Below are positions 18,249-26,634 of a stretch of DNA of 64,000 bases, in pieces. Each line of letters starts with the position of its first letter. Positions within the stretch are counted from its first letter, which is position 1. Below the pieces are notes generated by a model. The model was given only the letters and a program-made list of their open reading frames with translations. It was not told the DNA's origin and made no database searches. A program made the position numbers and the translations under genes. The DNA comes from Paraburkholderia phenazinium (GTDB lineage Bacteria > Pseudomonadota > Gammaproteobacteria > Burkholderiales > Burkholderiaceae): positions 2,542,001 to 2,606,000 of the forward strand of contig NZ_FSRM01000001.1 in the NCBI RefSeq assembly GCF_900141745.1. Reading direction: 5' to 3'.

Positions 18249-18279
18249 ATATCGATATGAAAAATCGTCATTTATGACG
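18249..18279. promoter_or_regulatory. Two palindromes in the YeiH/LysR divergent promoter
   Basis: ATATCGATAT (18249-18258) and CGTCAT-TT-ATGACG (18266-18279) lie side by side in the AT-rich gap. The second has perfect 6-bp arms and sits 33 bases before the LysR start. Both are candidate binding sites for the LysR protein. Confidence 0.5.
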
Positions 18280-18311
18280 TAAACTATCTGGTGAACTGAT
18301 ATTTAAGCGCC

Positions 18312-19253
18312 ATGACCCCCGATCAGCTTATAACTTTCGCCGCCGTCGCCGAGCATCGCAACATCAGTCGAGCCGCGGTGGCTTTGCATCTGTCGCAGCC
18401 CGCGGTGTCGGGGCAACTGCGTCAATTGCAGGATGAGTTCGGCGAACCGCTGTATCAGCGCGACGGCCGTGGCGTGCGCCTGACGCCGGCCGGCGAGCAG
18501 CTCGCCAGTTATGCGACACGCCTGCGCGACACCTGGCGGCAAGCGCATGCCTATCGCGACGCATTGCGCGGCATGGAGAGCGGCACATTGCGGGTCGGCG
18601 CGAGCACGACGCCGGCCAGCTATCTGCTGCCGTATCTGATCGCGGCGTTTCACCGGCGCTATCCGGACGTGACGCTGCATACCACGGACGGCAATACCGC
18701 TGAGATCGTCGGTGCGCTGGCCTCGCTCGATATCGCAATGGTCGAAGGGCCGGTGGGTGCCGATTTGCCGCCGGACACCGCCGTGCATGCGTGGCGGCAG
18801 GATGAGATTGTGGCGATCATGCCGCGGACGCATCCGCTTGCATTGGCTGCGGGCGCGGGAACCGCAACGGCAGCCGCGGGCGTAGCTGGAGACAGGGGCG
18901 CCGCGGCCGGTCGGATAGAGTTAGCGGCACTGGGAGCGCATTCTCTTGTGCTGCGCGAGGCCGGCTCCGGCGTGCGCCAGATCGTCGAGCGGGCGTTTGC
19001 CCGCGCGGGGGTGCCGATGCGCGTCGCGCTGGAGATTGCCGGTGTCGAGGGCGTGAAGGAGGCGGTGCGCGCGGGCATGGGGATCGGCTTCGTCTCGGCG
19101 ATGTCGATGCGTCATGAGGGTGGCGCGCTGTGCCTGTTCTCGCTCAGCCCGGAACCGCTGACGCGGCATTTTTCCATTCTGATTCCCCATGCGAGCGCGC
19201 CGTCACGCGTGGTCGAGCGCTTTCTGGCACTCACCTCGGACGATGCGGATTGA
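18312..19253 (+). CDS. LysR family regulator, divergent to the YeiH-type exporter
   Basis: A 313-residue LysR protein with HTH ISRAAVALHLSQPAVSGQLR (about residues 17-36) and a CysB/YeiE-like effector domain (LRVGASTTPASYLLPYLIAA). An Ala/Gly-rich insert at about residues 178-200 interrupts the effector domain. Divergent placement implies control of the YeiH-type gene and of itself. The stop lies only 27 bases before the kguK promoter's -10 box. Confidence 0.9.
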   Translation: MTPDQLITFAAVAEHRNISRAAVALHLSQPAVSGQLRQLQDEFGEPLYQRDGRGVRLTPAGEQLASYATRLRDTWRQAHAYRDALRGMESGTLRVGASTTPASYLLPYLIAAFHRRYPDVTLHTTDGNTAEIVGALASLDIAMVEGPVGADLPPDTAVHAWRQDEIVAIMPRTHPLALAAGAGTATAAAGVAGDRGAAAGRIELAALGAHSLVLREAGSGVRQIVERAFARAGVPMRVALEIAGVEGVKEAVRAGMGIGFVSAMSMRHEGGALCLFSLSPEPLTRHFSILIPHASAPSRVVERFLALTSDDAD

Positions 19254-19279
19254 ATACGTGTCAACGGATGCTTTTTCGG

Positions 19280-19315
19280 TATAATTGGATGGAACCGGTT
19301 CCATTTCCAGGAAAT
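19280..19315 (+). promoter_or_regulatory. kgu promoter -10 box with PtxS-like operator
   Basis: A perfect TATAAT (19280-19285) is followed 3 bases later by the 16-bp perfect palindrome ATGGAACCGGTTCCAT (19289-19304), which would cover the transcription start. The Pseudomonas PtxS operator is TGAAACCGGTTTCA; this site differs by one symmetric base per arm. A second palindrome, ATTTCC-A-GGAAAT (19303-19315), overlaps its end. The -35 box is not clear. Confidence 0.78.
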
Positions 19316-19396
19316 CGGGACAAAGCAGGGCAACTCCGATGATTTTGCGATAGTTGCAATAGTCATCGCGGCGTCCCGGCTTTCTTAGGAAACCGC

Positions 19397-20383
19397 ATGA
19401 ATCCGACGCTTGATGTCATCACCTACGGCGAAGCCATGGCGCTCTTCGTCGCTGCTGAAACGGGTCCGCTCGCCGGAGTCGGCCAGTTCACCAAACGGAT
19501 CGCCGGGGCCGATCTGAACGTGGCGATCGGTCTCGCTCGACTCGGCTTCAAGGTGGGCTGGATGAGCCGGGTCGGCAACGATTCGTTCGGTCAGTACGTG
19601 CGCGACACCTTGCACCGCGAAGGCGTCGACCAGCAACGCGTCGTCACGGACGATCGCTATCCCACCGGCTTTCAGCTCAAGTCGAAAAGCGACGACGGCA
19701 GCGACCCGGCTATCGAATACTTTCGCAAGGGCTCGGCGGCCAGTCATCTGTCTCCGGACGACTATGCTCCGTTCTACGTGCTGCCGGCGCGTCATCTGCA
19801 TCTGACGGGCGTCGCACCGGCGATTTCCGAATCGTCGCGCGAACTGGCGTTGTTGCTGGCGCGAGAAATGCGTGCTGCAGGCAAGACGATCTCCTTCGAT
19901 CCGAACCTGCGGCCGACGCTCTGGGCGTCGCGCGCGGCGATGGTCGAGGGCTTGAACGCGTTGGCTGAACTTGCGGACTGGGTGCTGCCTGGCATCGGCG
20001 AAGGTGAGATCCTTACCGGCTATTCGAAGCCGGAAGACATCGCGCGCTTCTATCTGGAGCGGGGTGCGCGCGGCGTCATCATCAAGCTCGGGGCGCGTGG
20101 CGCGTACTTCCGCACGGCGGACGAGTCCGGCGTGGTCGAGGCGCAACCGGTCGCCAAGGTGATCGACACGGTCGGCGCGGGCGATGGTTTTGCGGTCGGC
20201 GTGATCAGCGCCTTGCTTGAAGGGCGGCCGTTGCCGGAAGCCGTGGCGCGCGGCAACCGGATCGGGGCGCTGGCGATTCAGGTGATTGGCGATTCCGAAG
20301 GCTTGCCGACCCGCGCCGAGCTCGACCTGCTCGAACAGGCCGATGCCACGACACCCGGCGCCGCCTTGCTGGACAACGTCTGA
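19397..20383 (+). CDS. kguK: 2-Ketogluconate kinase (PfkB family sugar kinase)
   Basis: A 328-residue PfkB-family kinase. The N-terminal sugar-binding GEAMALF and GGADLNVA-like (AGADLNVAIGLARLG) segments and the C-terminal anion-hole and catalytic motif DTVGAGDGFAVG are intact. The closest functional families are 2-keto-3-deoxygluconate and 2-ketogluconate kinases. Gene order with a KguT-type carrier, a 2-hydroxyacid dehydrogenase and a PtxS-type regulator points to phosphorylation of 2-ketogluconate at C6. AGGA precedes the ATG. First gene of the operon behind the operator at 19289. A 2-keto-3-deoxygluconate role is the alternative. Confidence 0.85.
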   Translation: MNPTLDVITYGEAMALFVAAETGPLAGVGQFTKRIAGADLNVAIGLARLGFKVGWMSRVGNDSFGQYVRDTLHREGVDQQRVVTDDRYPTGFQLKSKSDDGSDPAIEYFRKGSAASHLSPDDYAPFYVLPARHLHLTGVAPAISESSRELALLLAREMRAAGKTISFDPNLRPTLWASRAAMVEGLNALAELADWVLPGIGEGEILTGYSKPEDIARFYLERGARGVIIKLGARGAYFRTADESGVVEAQPVAKVIDTVGAGDGFAVGVISALLEGRPLPEAVARGNRIGALAIQVIGDSEGLPTRAELDLLEQADATTPGAALLDNV

Positions 20384-20544
20384 ATCGCGCCGTCTGCTTG
20401 ACTGGCTTTGATCTGGAACCTGTACAAGCTTTAAGACATGTAGCACACAACAACAAGATGCCCGGAGACGCTGTTTCACGCGCACGGCACATCCATCCAA
20501 ACGGGTTAAGGTTGCAACCATGTTGCATGGGACGGGAGACATCC

Positions 20545-21828
20545 ATGACCTCATCGCTTGCGCTTCGCCGCTGGTGGACGATCATGCCGATCGTGTTCAT
20601 CACGTACAGCCTTGCCTATCTCGACCGCGCGAATTTCGGCTTCGCGTCCGCCGCCGGGATCAACCAGGATCTCGGCATCAGCAAGGGCCTGGCGTCGCTG
20701 ATCGGCGCGCTGTTCTTCCTCGGCTACTTCTTCTTCCAGGTCCCCGGCGCGATCTACGCGGAGCGCCGCAGCGTCAAAAAGCTGGTGTTCTGGAGCCTGA
20801 TCCTGTGGGGCACTTGCGCAGCCTTGACCGGGATCGTCAGTAATATCCCCTCGCTGATGGCGATCCGCTTCCTGCTGGGCGTAGTCGAAGCGGCGGTGAT
20901 GCCGGCCATGCTGATTTTTATCAGCAACTGGTTCACCAAACGCGAGCGCTCGCGGGCCAACACCTTCCTGATTCTCGGCAATCCGGTGACGGTGCTGTGG
21001 ATGTCGGTCGTGTCCGGCTATCTGGTGCATTCGTTCGGCTGGCGCCCGATGTTCATCGCGGAAGGCGCGCCGGCCATCGTCTGGGCCGTGTGCTGGTGGT
21101 TTATCGTCGAGGACAAGCCGGCTCAGGTGTCGTGGCTCACGCAGCAGCAAAAGGACGAGCTTGCCGAGACCCTGCGCGCCGAACAGGCCGCGATCAAACC
21201 GGTGCGCAACTATGGCGAAGCGTTCCGCTCGTCCGCAGTGATCAAGCTATCCACACAGTATTTCTGCTGGAGCATCGGCGTGTACGGTTTCGTGCTGTGG
21301 CTGCCGTCCATTCTGAAAAACGGTTCGACGCTCGGTATGGTGGAAACCGGCTGGCTGACGGCGCTTCCCTATCTCGCGGCGACCATCGCCATGCTCGCTG
21401 CATCGTGGGCATCGGATAAACTGGGCCGTCGCAAGCAGTTCGTATGGCCGTTTCTGTTAATCGGCGCGGTGGCGTTCGCGACCTCGTACGCGATCGGCTC
21501 GACGCACTTCTGGATCTCGTATGCTTTGCTGGTCGTCGCCGGCGCAGCCATGTATGCGCCGTATGGACCGTTCTTCGCGATCGTGCCGGAACTGCTGCCG
21601 AAGAATGTCGCCGGCGGCGCGATGGCGCTGATCAACGGCATGGGGGCGCTAGGGTCGTTCGTCGGCTCGTACGTGGTCGGTTATCTGAACGGTGCGACCG
21701 GTACGCCCGCGGCATCGTATGCATTCATGAGTGCGGCGCTCGTCGCCGCAACCATTTTGACATTGACGGTGAAGCCACAACCGTCTGCCTCTCCCAAACT
21801 CGTCGCCAATCCATTGCAAGGAAAATAA
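20545..21828 (+). CDS. kguT: 2-Ketogluconate transporter (MFS, KguT-like)
   Basis: A 427-residue member of the anion:cation symporter branch of the MFS, with twelve hydrophobic segments. The opening WWTIMPIVFITYSLAYLDRA and the following ANFGFASAAGI match KguT-type carriers. ATG 20545 has GGGAG upstream; the open frame before it is a shadow. It lies 161 bases after kguK, an unusually wide gap for an operon, and that gap carries the palindrome GGTTGCAACC (20510-20519), so a second promoter is possible. It should import 2-ketogluconate across the inner membrane. Confidence 0.85.
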   Translation: MTSSLALRRWWTIMPIVFITYSLAYLDRANFGFASAAGINQDLGISKGLASLIGALFFLGYFFFQVPGAIYAERRSVKKLVFWSLILWGTCAALTGIVSNIPSLMAIRFLLGVVEAAVMPAMLIFISNWFTKRERSRANTFLILGNPVTVLWMSVVSGYLVHSFGWRPMFIAEGAPAIVWAVCWWFIVEDKPAQVSWLTQQQKDELAETLRAEQAAIKPVRNYGEAFRSSAVIKLSTQYFCWSIGVYGFVLWLPSILKNGSTLGMVETGWLTALPYLAATIAMLAASWASDKLGRRKQFVWPFLLIGAVAFATSYAIGSTHFWISYALLVVAGAAMYAPYGPFFAIVPELLPKNVAGGAMALINGMGALGSFVGSYVVGYLNGATGTPAASYAFMSAALVAATILTLTVKPQPSASPKLVANPLQGK

Positions 21829-21832
21829 GCTG

Positions 21833-22798
21833 ATGAAGAAGATCATTGCCTACAAGCCGTTGCCCGACGACGTACTCGCGTATCTGCGCCAACATGTCGA
21901 GGTCGTGCAGGTCGATGGCGCGCAGCATGATGCGTTCGTCGCAGCGCTCAAGGACGCGGACGGCGCGATCGGTGCCAGCGTGAAGATCACGCCGGCCATG
22001 ATCGAAGGCGCGACGAAGCTCAAGGCGCTGTCGACCATCTCGGTTGGATTCGATGCTTTCGATGTCGCCGATCTCACGCAACGCGGTATCGTGCTCGCAC
22101 ACACGCCGGATGCATTGACCGAATCGACTGCAGACACGGTGTTCTCGTTGATTCTGGCGACCGCTCGCCGGGTCGTCGAGCTTGCCGACTGGGTGAAGGC
22201 CGGCCAATGGAAGACGGGTGTCGGACCCGCGCAATACGGCGTCGAGGTTCAAGGCAAGACGCTCGGCATCGTCGGCCTCGGACGGATAGGCGGCGCCGTG
22301 GCGCGCCGCGCGGCGCTCGGCTTCAACATGCCGGTGCTGTACACCAACCGCAACCCGAACCCGCAAGCCGAAGAGGCTTACGGCGCACGCCGTGTCGAAC
22401 TGTCCGAGCTGCTGGCGACTTCCGATTTCGTGTGCCTCCAGGTGCCGCTCACTCCGGAGACGCAACATCTGATTGGCGCGGCCGAACTGCGCGCGATGAA
22501 GAAGAGCGCGATCCTCATCAACGCTTCACGCGGCGCGACCGTCGACGAAGCCGCGCTGATCGAGGCGCTGCGGGCCGGCACAATCCACGGCGCGGGACTC
22601 GACGTGTTCGAAACCGAGCCGCTCTCCGCCGATTCGCCGCTGCTGTCGATGCCCAACGTGGTGGCGCTGCCGCACATCGGTTCGGCGACCCACGAGACGC
22701 GTCACGCAATGGCGTTGAACGCCGCCGAGAACCTCGTCGCCGCGCTCGACGGCACGTTGACGCGCAACGTCGTGAACCGCGACGTCCTGCGCAAGTGA
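21833..22798 (+). CDS. kguD: 2-Ketogluconate-6-phosphate reductase (2-hydroxyacid dehydrogenase family)
   Basis: A 321-residue D-isomer-specific 2-hydroxyacid dehydrogenase. The Rossmann motif is GIVGLGRIGGAVARR, the catalytic Arg lies in INASRG, the Glu in DVFETEP and the His in LPHIGSAT. In the kgu pathway it reduces 2-keto-6-phosphogluconate to 6-phosphogluconate, which enters the Entner-Doudoroff or pentose phosphate routes. The start follows kguT by 4 bases and AAGGA is upstream. Glyoxylate/hydroxypyruvate reductase is the fallback name on sequence alone. Confidence 0.86.
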   Translation: MKKIIAYKPLPDDVLAYLRQHVEVVQVDGAQHDAFVAALKDADGAIGASVKITPAMIEGATKLKALSTISVGFDAFDVADLTQRGIVLAHTPDALTESTADTVFSLILATARRVVELADWVKAGQWKTGVGPAQYGVEVQGKTLGIVGLGRIGGAVARRAALGFNMPVLYTNRNPNPQAEEAYGARRVELSELLATSDFVCLQVPLTPETQHLIGAAELRAMKKSAILINASRGATVDEAALIEALRAGTIHGAGLDVFETEPLSADSPLLSMPNVVALPHIGSATHETRHAMALNAAENLVAALDGTLTRNVVNRDVLRK

Positions 22799-22805
22799 GC
22801 GCATC

Positions 22806-23903
22806 TTGAGCAGCCCGCACACCATTGCACCGCGCCGCGCCACCATCAGCGACGTGGCCCGCGAGGCCGGCACCGGCAAGACCAGCATCTCGCGCTATCT
22901 GAACGGCGAGCTGAGCGTGCTGTCGCCGGAGTTGCGCGCGCGGATCGAAGCCGCGATCGAGCGGCTCGACTATCAGCCCAACCAGATGGCGCGCGGTTTG
23001 AAGCGCGGTCGCAACCGGCTGATCGGCATGCTGATCGCGGACCTTACCAATCCGTATTCGGTGGAGGTGTTGCAGGGCGTCGAGGCCGCGTGCCATGCGC
23101 TCGGCTACATGCCGTTGATCTGCCATGCTGCCAACGAAGTAGAAATGGAGCGGCGCTATCTGCAACTGCTCACCACGTATCGCGTGGAGGGCGTGATCGT
23201 CAATGCGCTTGGGGTGCGTGACGAAACTCTCCGGCCGGTCGGCGACGGCGGGATTCCCGCGGTGCTGGTCGACCGCATGGTAGACGGTCTCGTTGCCGAT
23301 CTGGTCGGGCTCGACAATACGGCGGCGGTGCAACTGGGCACGCGTCATCTGCTCGAGCGCGGTTTCGACGATATCTGGTTCGTCGTGCAACCGTTTGAGC
23401 GCATCAGTTCGCGGCGCTTGCGCGAGGAGGCGTTTCGCGCGGCGATAGACGCTCAGTCGCGGGCCCGAGGCCAGACCGTTGTGCTGGAGCTCGGCGATGC
23501 GGCAGCGGTGGAGGGCGCGCTGGCCGAACTGGACAAAGAACTGGACCGTGCGCTGGCTGATGCGCCAGATCGCGCCACTTGGGCAACTCACGTCACTCAA
23601 GCCGCGGCCGCACCGGCGCCTCGCATTGCCCTGTTCGCCGCCAACGGCCCGGTCGCGCTCTGTCTCGCCCGTCATCTGAATGCACGCTACGGCATGCGCT
23701 GGCAGGAGCGCATTGCGCTGCTATCCATCGACGACCCCGAATGGGCCGAATTCGCCGGCATTACGGCGATCCGTCAGCCGACCTATCAGATCGGCTATCG
23801 TGCGGTGGAGTTTCTCCATGAACGCATCGACGGCGTGCAGACGGCCGTGCGCGACTGCCTGCTGCCAGGCGAATTGATCGTGCGCGAGTCAACTTCGCGC
23901 TGA
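22806..23903 (+). CDS. ptxS: LacI family regulator, PtxS-like
   Basis: A 365-residue LacI/GalR protein. The HTH ATISDVAREAGTGKTSISRY is at the N-terminus, followed by a periplasmic-binding-protein-like effector domain. It starts (TTG 22806) 7 bases after kguD's stop and closes the operon. In pseudomonads PtxS represses the kgu genes and itself and is released by 2-ketogluconate; the near-consensus palindrome at 19289-19304 supports the same circuit here. An Ala-rich insert near residues 240-280 is longer than in typical LacI proteins. Confidence 0.85.
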   Translation: MSSPHTIAPRRATISDVAREAGTGKTSISRYLNGELSVLSPELRARIEAAIERLDYQPNQMARGLKRGRNRLIGMLIADLTNPYSVEVLQGVEAACHALGYMPLICHAANEVEMERRYLQLLTTYRVEGVIVNALGVRDETLRPVGDGGIPAVLVDRMVDGLVADLVGLDNTAAVQLGTRHLLERGFDDIWFVVQPFERISSRRLREEAFRAAIDAQSRARGQTVVLELGDAAAVEGALAELDKELDRALADAPDRATWATHVTQAAAAPAPRIALFAANGPVALCLARHLNARYGMRWQERIALLSIDDPEWAEFAGITAIRQPTYQIGYRAVEFLHERIDGVQTAVRDCLLPGELIVRESTSR

Positions 23904-23963
23904 TCTGCGATCATTCGGGCTGCGGCGCGCAGCGGGTGCGCGCCGGTCATCGTAAGGAAACCC

Positions 23964-24899
23964 ATGGTTGTTGCACCGCTCACGCTTACCTGTCTCGTAC
24001 TTTCGACGCTGTTCGCCGCCGCTTTACCGATTGTCCTGTACCGCCGCCTGCGCGTACCGCTTGGGCTGAACGCCCGCGACGCGATCGCTGGCATTGCCGT
24101 GTTCGCGCTGTTCGCCAGCGTGATCGAGCGTGCGCTGAATGGCTATGTGCTGCATCAGAATGCAGCCGTCGCCGCCTGGCTATCCCATCCGCTCACGTTC
24201 GTGATCTATGGCGCGCTGGCCGCAGGCGTCTGCGAGGAAGTGGGGCGGTTCATCGCCATGAAGATGATGTGGCAGCGGGCCGTGGCTGCCAAGGCTGCCG
24301 CTGCGCCGAATTCACTCGCGAATTCGGCGAGCGAAGCGTCCGTTGCCAATGCGGCGGTTAGCAGTTCGACCACCTCCCGGCCTTCCGTGTCGGCCCGCGT
24401 GTCGATGCGCAAGAAGACCGTCGTGCCGCCCTCGACCGGCGATAGCACAGCGCTCGGTTACGGCATCGGACATGGCGGCGCCGAAGCGTGGATAGTCGGC
24501 GTGCTGGTGCAGATACAGTGGATCGTTTTCGCGGTGGTGGCGAACCGCGGCGAGCTCGACAGCTATCTGGGCAGTCTGCCGGACGAATCGCTGATGCGCA
24601 TCCAGATGGTTCTCGCCAGTCTGTCGCCGCTGACGGCGGGGGTTTTTCTGCTCGAACGGGTGGCAGCGCTGGTGCTTCAGATCGGCCTGTCGGTGTTGAT
24701 GTGGCGCGGTGTGCGAGCCGGCTGGTACGCGATCCTGCCGCTGGCCATCGTCGCACACGCGTTGGTCGGCTTGCCTGCTGCGTTGTTCCAGGTGGGAGTC
24801 ATTCCGCTTTACGCCGTGGATGGCCTGTATGCGCTGCTGGCGATCATCGTGGCGGTTGTGCTGGTCAAAATGTTCCAGCGTACGGCACGTACTGCCTGA
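23964..24899 (+). CDS. YhfC family membrane protein (putative intramembrane metalloprotease) with a long insert
   Basis: A 311-residue multi-pass protein. The motifs CEEVGRF (about residue 90) and GYGIGHGGAEAW are characteristic of YhfC-type membrane proteins distantly related to CPBP-like intramembrane proteases, with Glu and His as possible metal ligands. Between them lies a hydrophilic, Ala/Ser/Thr-rich insert of about 55 residues (roughly 108-160) with a basic SMRKKT, probably an exposed loop. It follows ptxS by 60 bases on the same strand; a functional link is unproven. Confidence 0.75.
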   Translation: MVVAPLTLTCLVLSTLFAAALPIVLYRRLRVPLGLNARDAIAGIAVFALFASVIERALNGYVLHQNAAVAAWLSHPLTFVIYGALAAGVCEEVGRFIAMKMMWQRAVAAKAAAAPNSLANSASEASVANAAVSSSTTSRPSVSARVSMRKKTVVPPSTGDSTALGYGIGHGGAEAWIVGVLVQIQWIVFAVVANRGELDSYLGSLPDESLMRIQMVLASLSPLTAGVFLLERVAALVLQIGLSVLMWRGVRAGWYAILPLAIVAHALVGLPAALFQVGVIPLYAVDGLYALLAIIVAVVLVKMFQRTARTA

Positions 24900-24947
24900 A
24901 CTCTTACGGCAACTTTCTGGCGAATTCCTAACCTTCGGTCTGCAAAC

Positions 24948-25313
24948 ATGGAAGCCTACCAATACGTCTGCACGAGCCCCGACATGGAAGAACTGGCGCG
25001 CGTCATCAGCGACCTGTTTCCCGAGCAGACGCAGTTCATCGAACGTCCGGCCGAGGATGGCACGCCGACCCTCGCGGTCCACTGGGTCGCGATGCGCTTT
25101 GGCGCAGCGGCGCGCCGCATTACGGTGAGCGTGGTGATGTCGCCCGCGGTGCTGGCGCGCTATCGGGCCATGCCGGTGCGCCAGCGCGGACGCAGTTTTG
25201 CGGTGTTGCGCGCTTATGTCGAAGCGACCATCGGCTCGCTTGAAGAACAGTATGCAAACGGCGAGGCCGTGCCGCGCGAGGTAACGATCGAACTGGATGA
25301 ACAGTTCGCGTGA
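24948..25313 (+). CDS. Conserved-looking hypothetical protein
   Basis: A 121-residue soluble protein without signal peptide, with mixed alpha/beta character (ITVSVVMSPAVLARYRAMPV, then RSFAVLRAYVEATIGSLEEQ). The composition is typical of a real Burkholderia gene, and it follows the YhfC gene by 48 bases. It may belong to a Burkholderia-specific DUF family (possibly DUF3022), which I cannot confirm. No function proposed. Confidence 0.7.
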   Translation: MEAYQYVCTSPDMEELARVISDLFPEQTQFIERPAEDGTPTLAVHWVAMRFGAAARRITVSVVMSPAVLARYRAMPVRQRGRSFAVLRAYVEATIGSLEEQYANGEAVPREVTIELDEQFA

Positions 25314-25343
25314 TGGGGCGAGCGGGCGGCCAGCTCGCGCGGC

Positions 25344-25781
25344 CTACTCGGCCAACCGATACACCTTGGCAAAGCGTGCCGCCTGCACGACGCCGTAGTC
25401 GCCCGGCGAGTATTGCATAACCCAGTCGCCGGCCGTGCCGCGCAGCACATCGCCGCCGGCCGCGGAACGCGCCAGCGTAAACGGCCCGGTCATCTGCCGG
25501 GCCAGCACGACGGCGGGGCGATTGCGGTACGCACCCGGTTCGCCGTGAGCGAGCGAAGCCTCGGCGGGCAGATATTTCGCATCGAAACGATCGCGTGACA
25601 CCACCCAGCGGTCGCCGGTCGAACCGGTGATCAGCGCATCGCCGCGCACATAGCGGTTCGGGCCTTCGAGGCTCATCAGTTCGCCATCGCCCGCGGCAAA
25701 TTCGACGGAGACGGTTTCGTCCTTGACGACACGTTGAGCGGCCGCATCGGAGCGCAGGTCGAGGTTCTTGAGTTCGATCAT
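25344..25781 (-). CDS. PGDYG-domain protein
   Basis: A 145-residue protein carrying the signature SPGDYGVVQ near its C-terminus, the hallmark of the small PGDYG family. The sequence holds two copies of a similar piece (ALITGSTGDRWVVSRDRFDA and DVLRGTAGDWVMQYSPGDYG), suggesting an internal repeat that may bind a small molecule. ATG 25781 starts the family-like part; no clear ribosome site is seen and an upstream start is possible. It converges with the 121-residue gene. Role unknown. Confidence 0.72.
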   Translation of the reverse strand: MIELKNLDLRSDAAAQRVVKDETVSVEFAAGDGELMSLEGPNRYVRGDALITGSTGDRWVVSRDRFDAKYLPAEASLAHGEPGAYRNRPAVVLARQMTGPFTLARSAAGGDVLRGTAGDWVMQYSPGDYGVVQAARFAKVYRLAE

Positions 25782-25941
25782 GAAGCAGGTTGCCAAAAAG
25801 GTAAGACGCTGGATGACAGCGGTTAAAGCCGTGTGCGGACCGCCGGGCCTGGCTTGCTGCAGGTCGCACATCGCGCTCACGTACGGCTCGAAAGCCCGCT
25901 TGTGGCGAGCGCAAAGCCGAATGATGCCAGAAGCATAAAAC

Positions 25942-25971
25942 AGAAAGCCTGCCGTTCAGGGCAGGCTTTCT
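25942..25971 (-). terminator. Strong intrinsic terminator
   Basis: A 12-bp perfect stem (25942-25953 with 25960-25971), loop GTTCAG, followed on the minus strand by TGTTTTAT. It lies 22 bases beyond the stop of the periplasmic LTXXQ-type gene. Confidence 0.85.
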
Positions 25972-25992
25972 CTGGACCGCTACAGCGAAGCT

Positions 25993-26436
25993 TTACTTAT
26001 GCTTCTTGCCGCCGCCCGGCGATTGATGGAAAGTCTGATCCGCCAGTTTCTTCTGATCCGGCGAGAGGCTGTTGTACAGCGGTTCGAACGCGTCGACCAG
26101 CTTCTTCATGCCGTCGGCGTGTGCCTGAGCGATTGCCGCGTATTGCTTCATGTCGTCGATAGCCGACTGGGCGCCCGCCTGCTGACGCTGCTTGAACAGA
26201 TCACCCATGGTTTGCGCGTTGCTGCGCATTACATCGGCAAACGCGCTCCACTGCGGGTCCTGCGCTGGCGTGATCTTGAGCTGCGAGTGCAGGTACGCGA
26301 TGCGATCTTCGACGTTGCGCTCGTGCTTGCCCGCTGATGCGGCCGCCGCGGCAGGTGCCGAGGCCGGTGCTGCGGTCTGTGCGAAGGCGCCGCTCATGGC
26401 GAGCGCGGAAGCCAGGATTACCAGTGCTTTTTTCAT
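25993..26436 (-). CDS. Periplasmic LTXXQ/Spy-like protein
   Basis: A 147-residue secreted protein. The signal peptide MKKALVILASALAMSGAFA is followed by an Ala-rich linker and a helical domain with a ITPAQDPQW segment and a SLSPDQKKLADQTF segment, the two LTxxQ-like repeats of the Spy/CpxP family. Family members act as periplasmic chaperones or stress sensors. The Lys/His-rich tail (GGGKKHK) may bind metal. Monocistronic with its own terminator. Confidence 0.82.
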   Translation of the reverse strand: MKKALVILASALAMSGAFAQTAAPASAPAAAAASAGKHERNVEDRIAYLHSQLKITPAQDPQWSAFADVMRSNAQTMGDLFKQRQQAGAQSAIDDMKQYAAIAQAHADGMKKLVDAFEPLYNSLSPDQKKLADQTFHQSPGGGKKHK

Positions 26437-26634
26437 CGAAACTCCTGATGTTCGTTCGTATTCGGTTACAGCGCGGACAGTGCGCGGACGAGGCGCGGGT
26501 CAAGCATAGGGCGTCTTGATGATGAGCCGGTCGGAATGCCCGCTTTGCCAAGCTCGCTATTAGTATCACGATATCCCTACAATGCGACTACGTTGCGACA
26601 AACGCTTACAACCGAAACCAACAGGAAATAGCGG

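Noticed and set aside
17022..18260. 412-codon plus-strand frame opposite the YeiH-type gene
   Set aside because: Antisense shadow; the product is rich in Gln, His, Arg and Gly and lacks a ribosome site.
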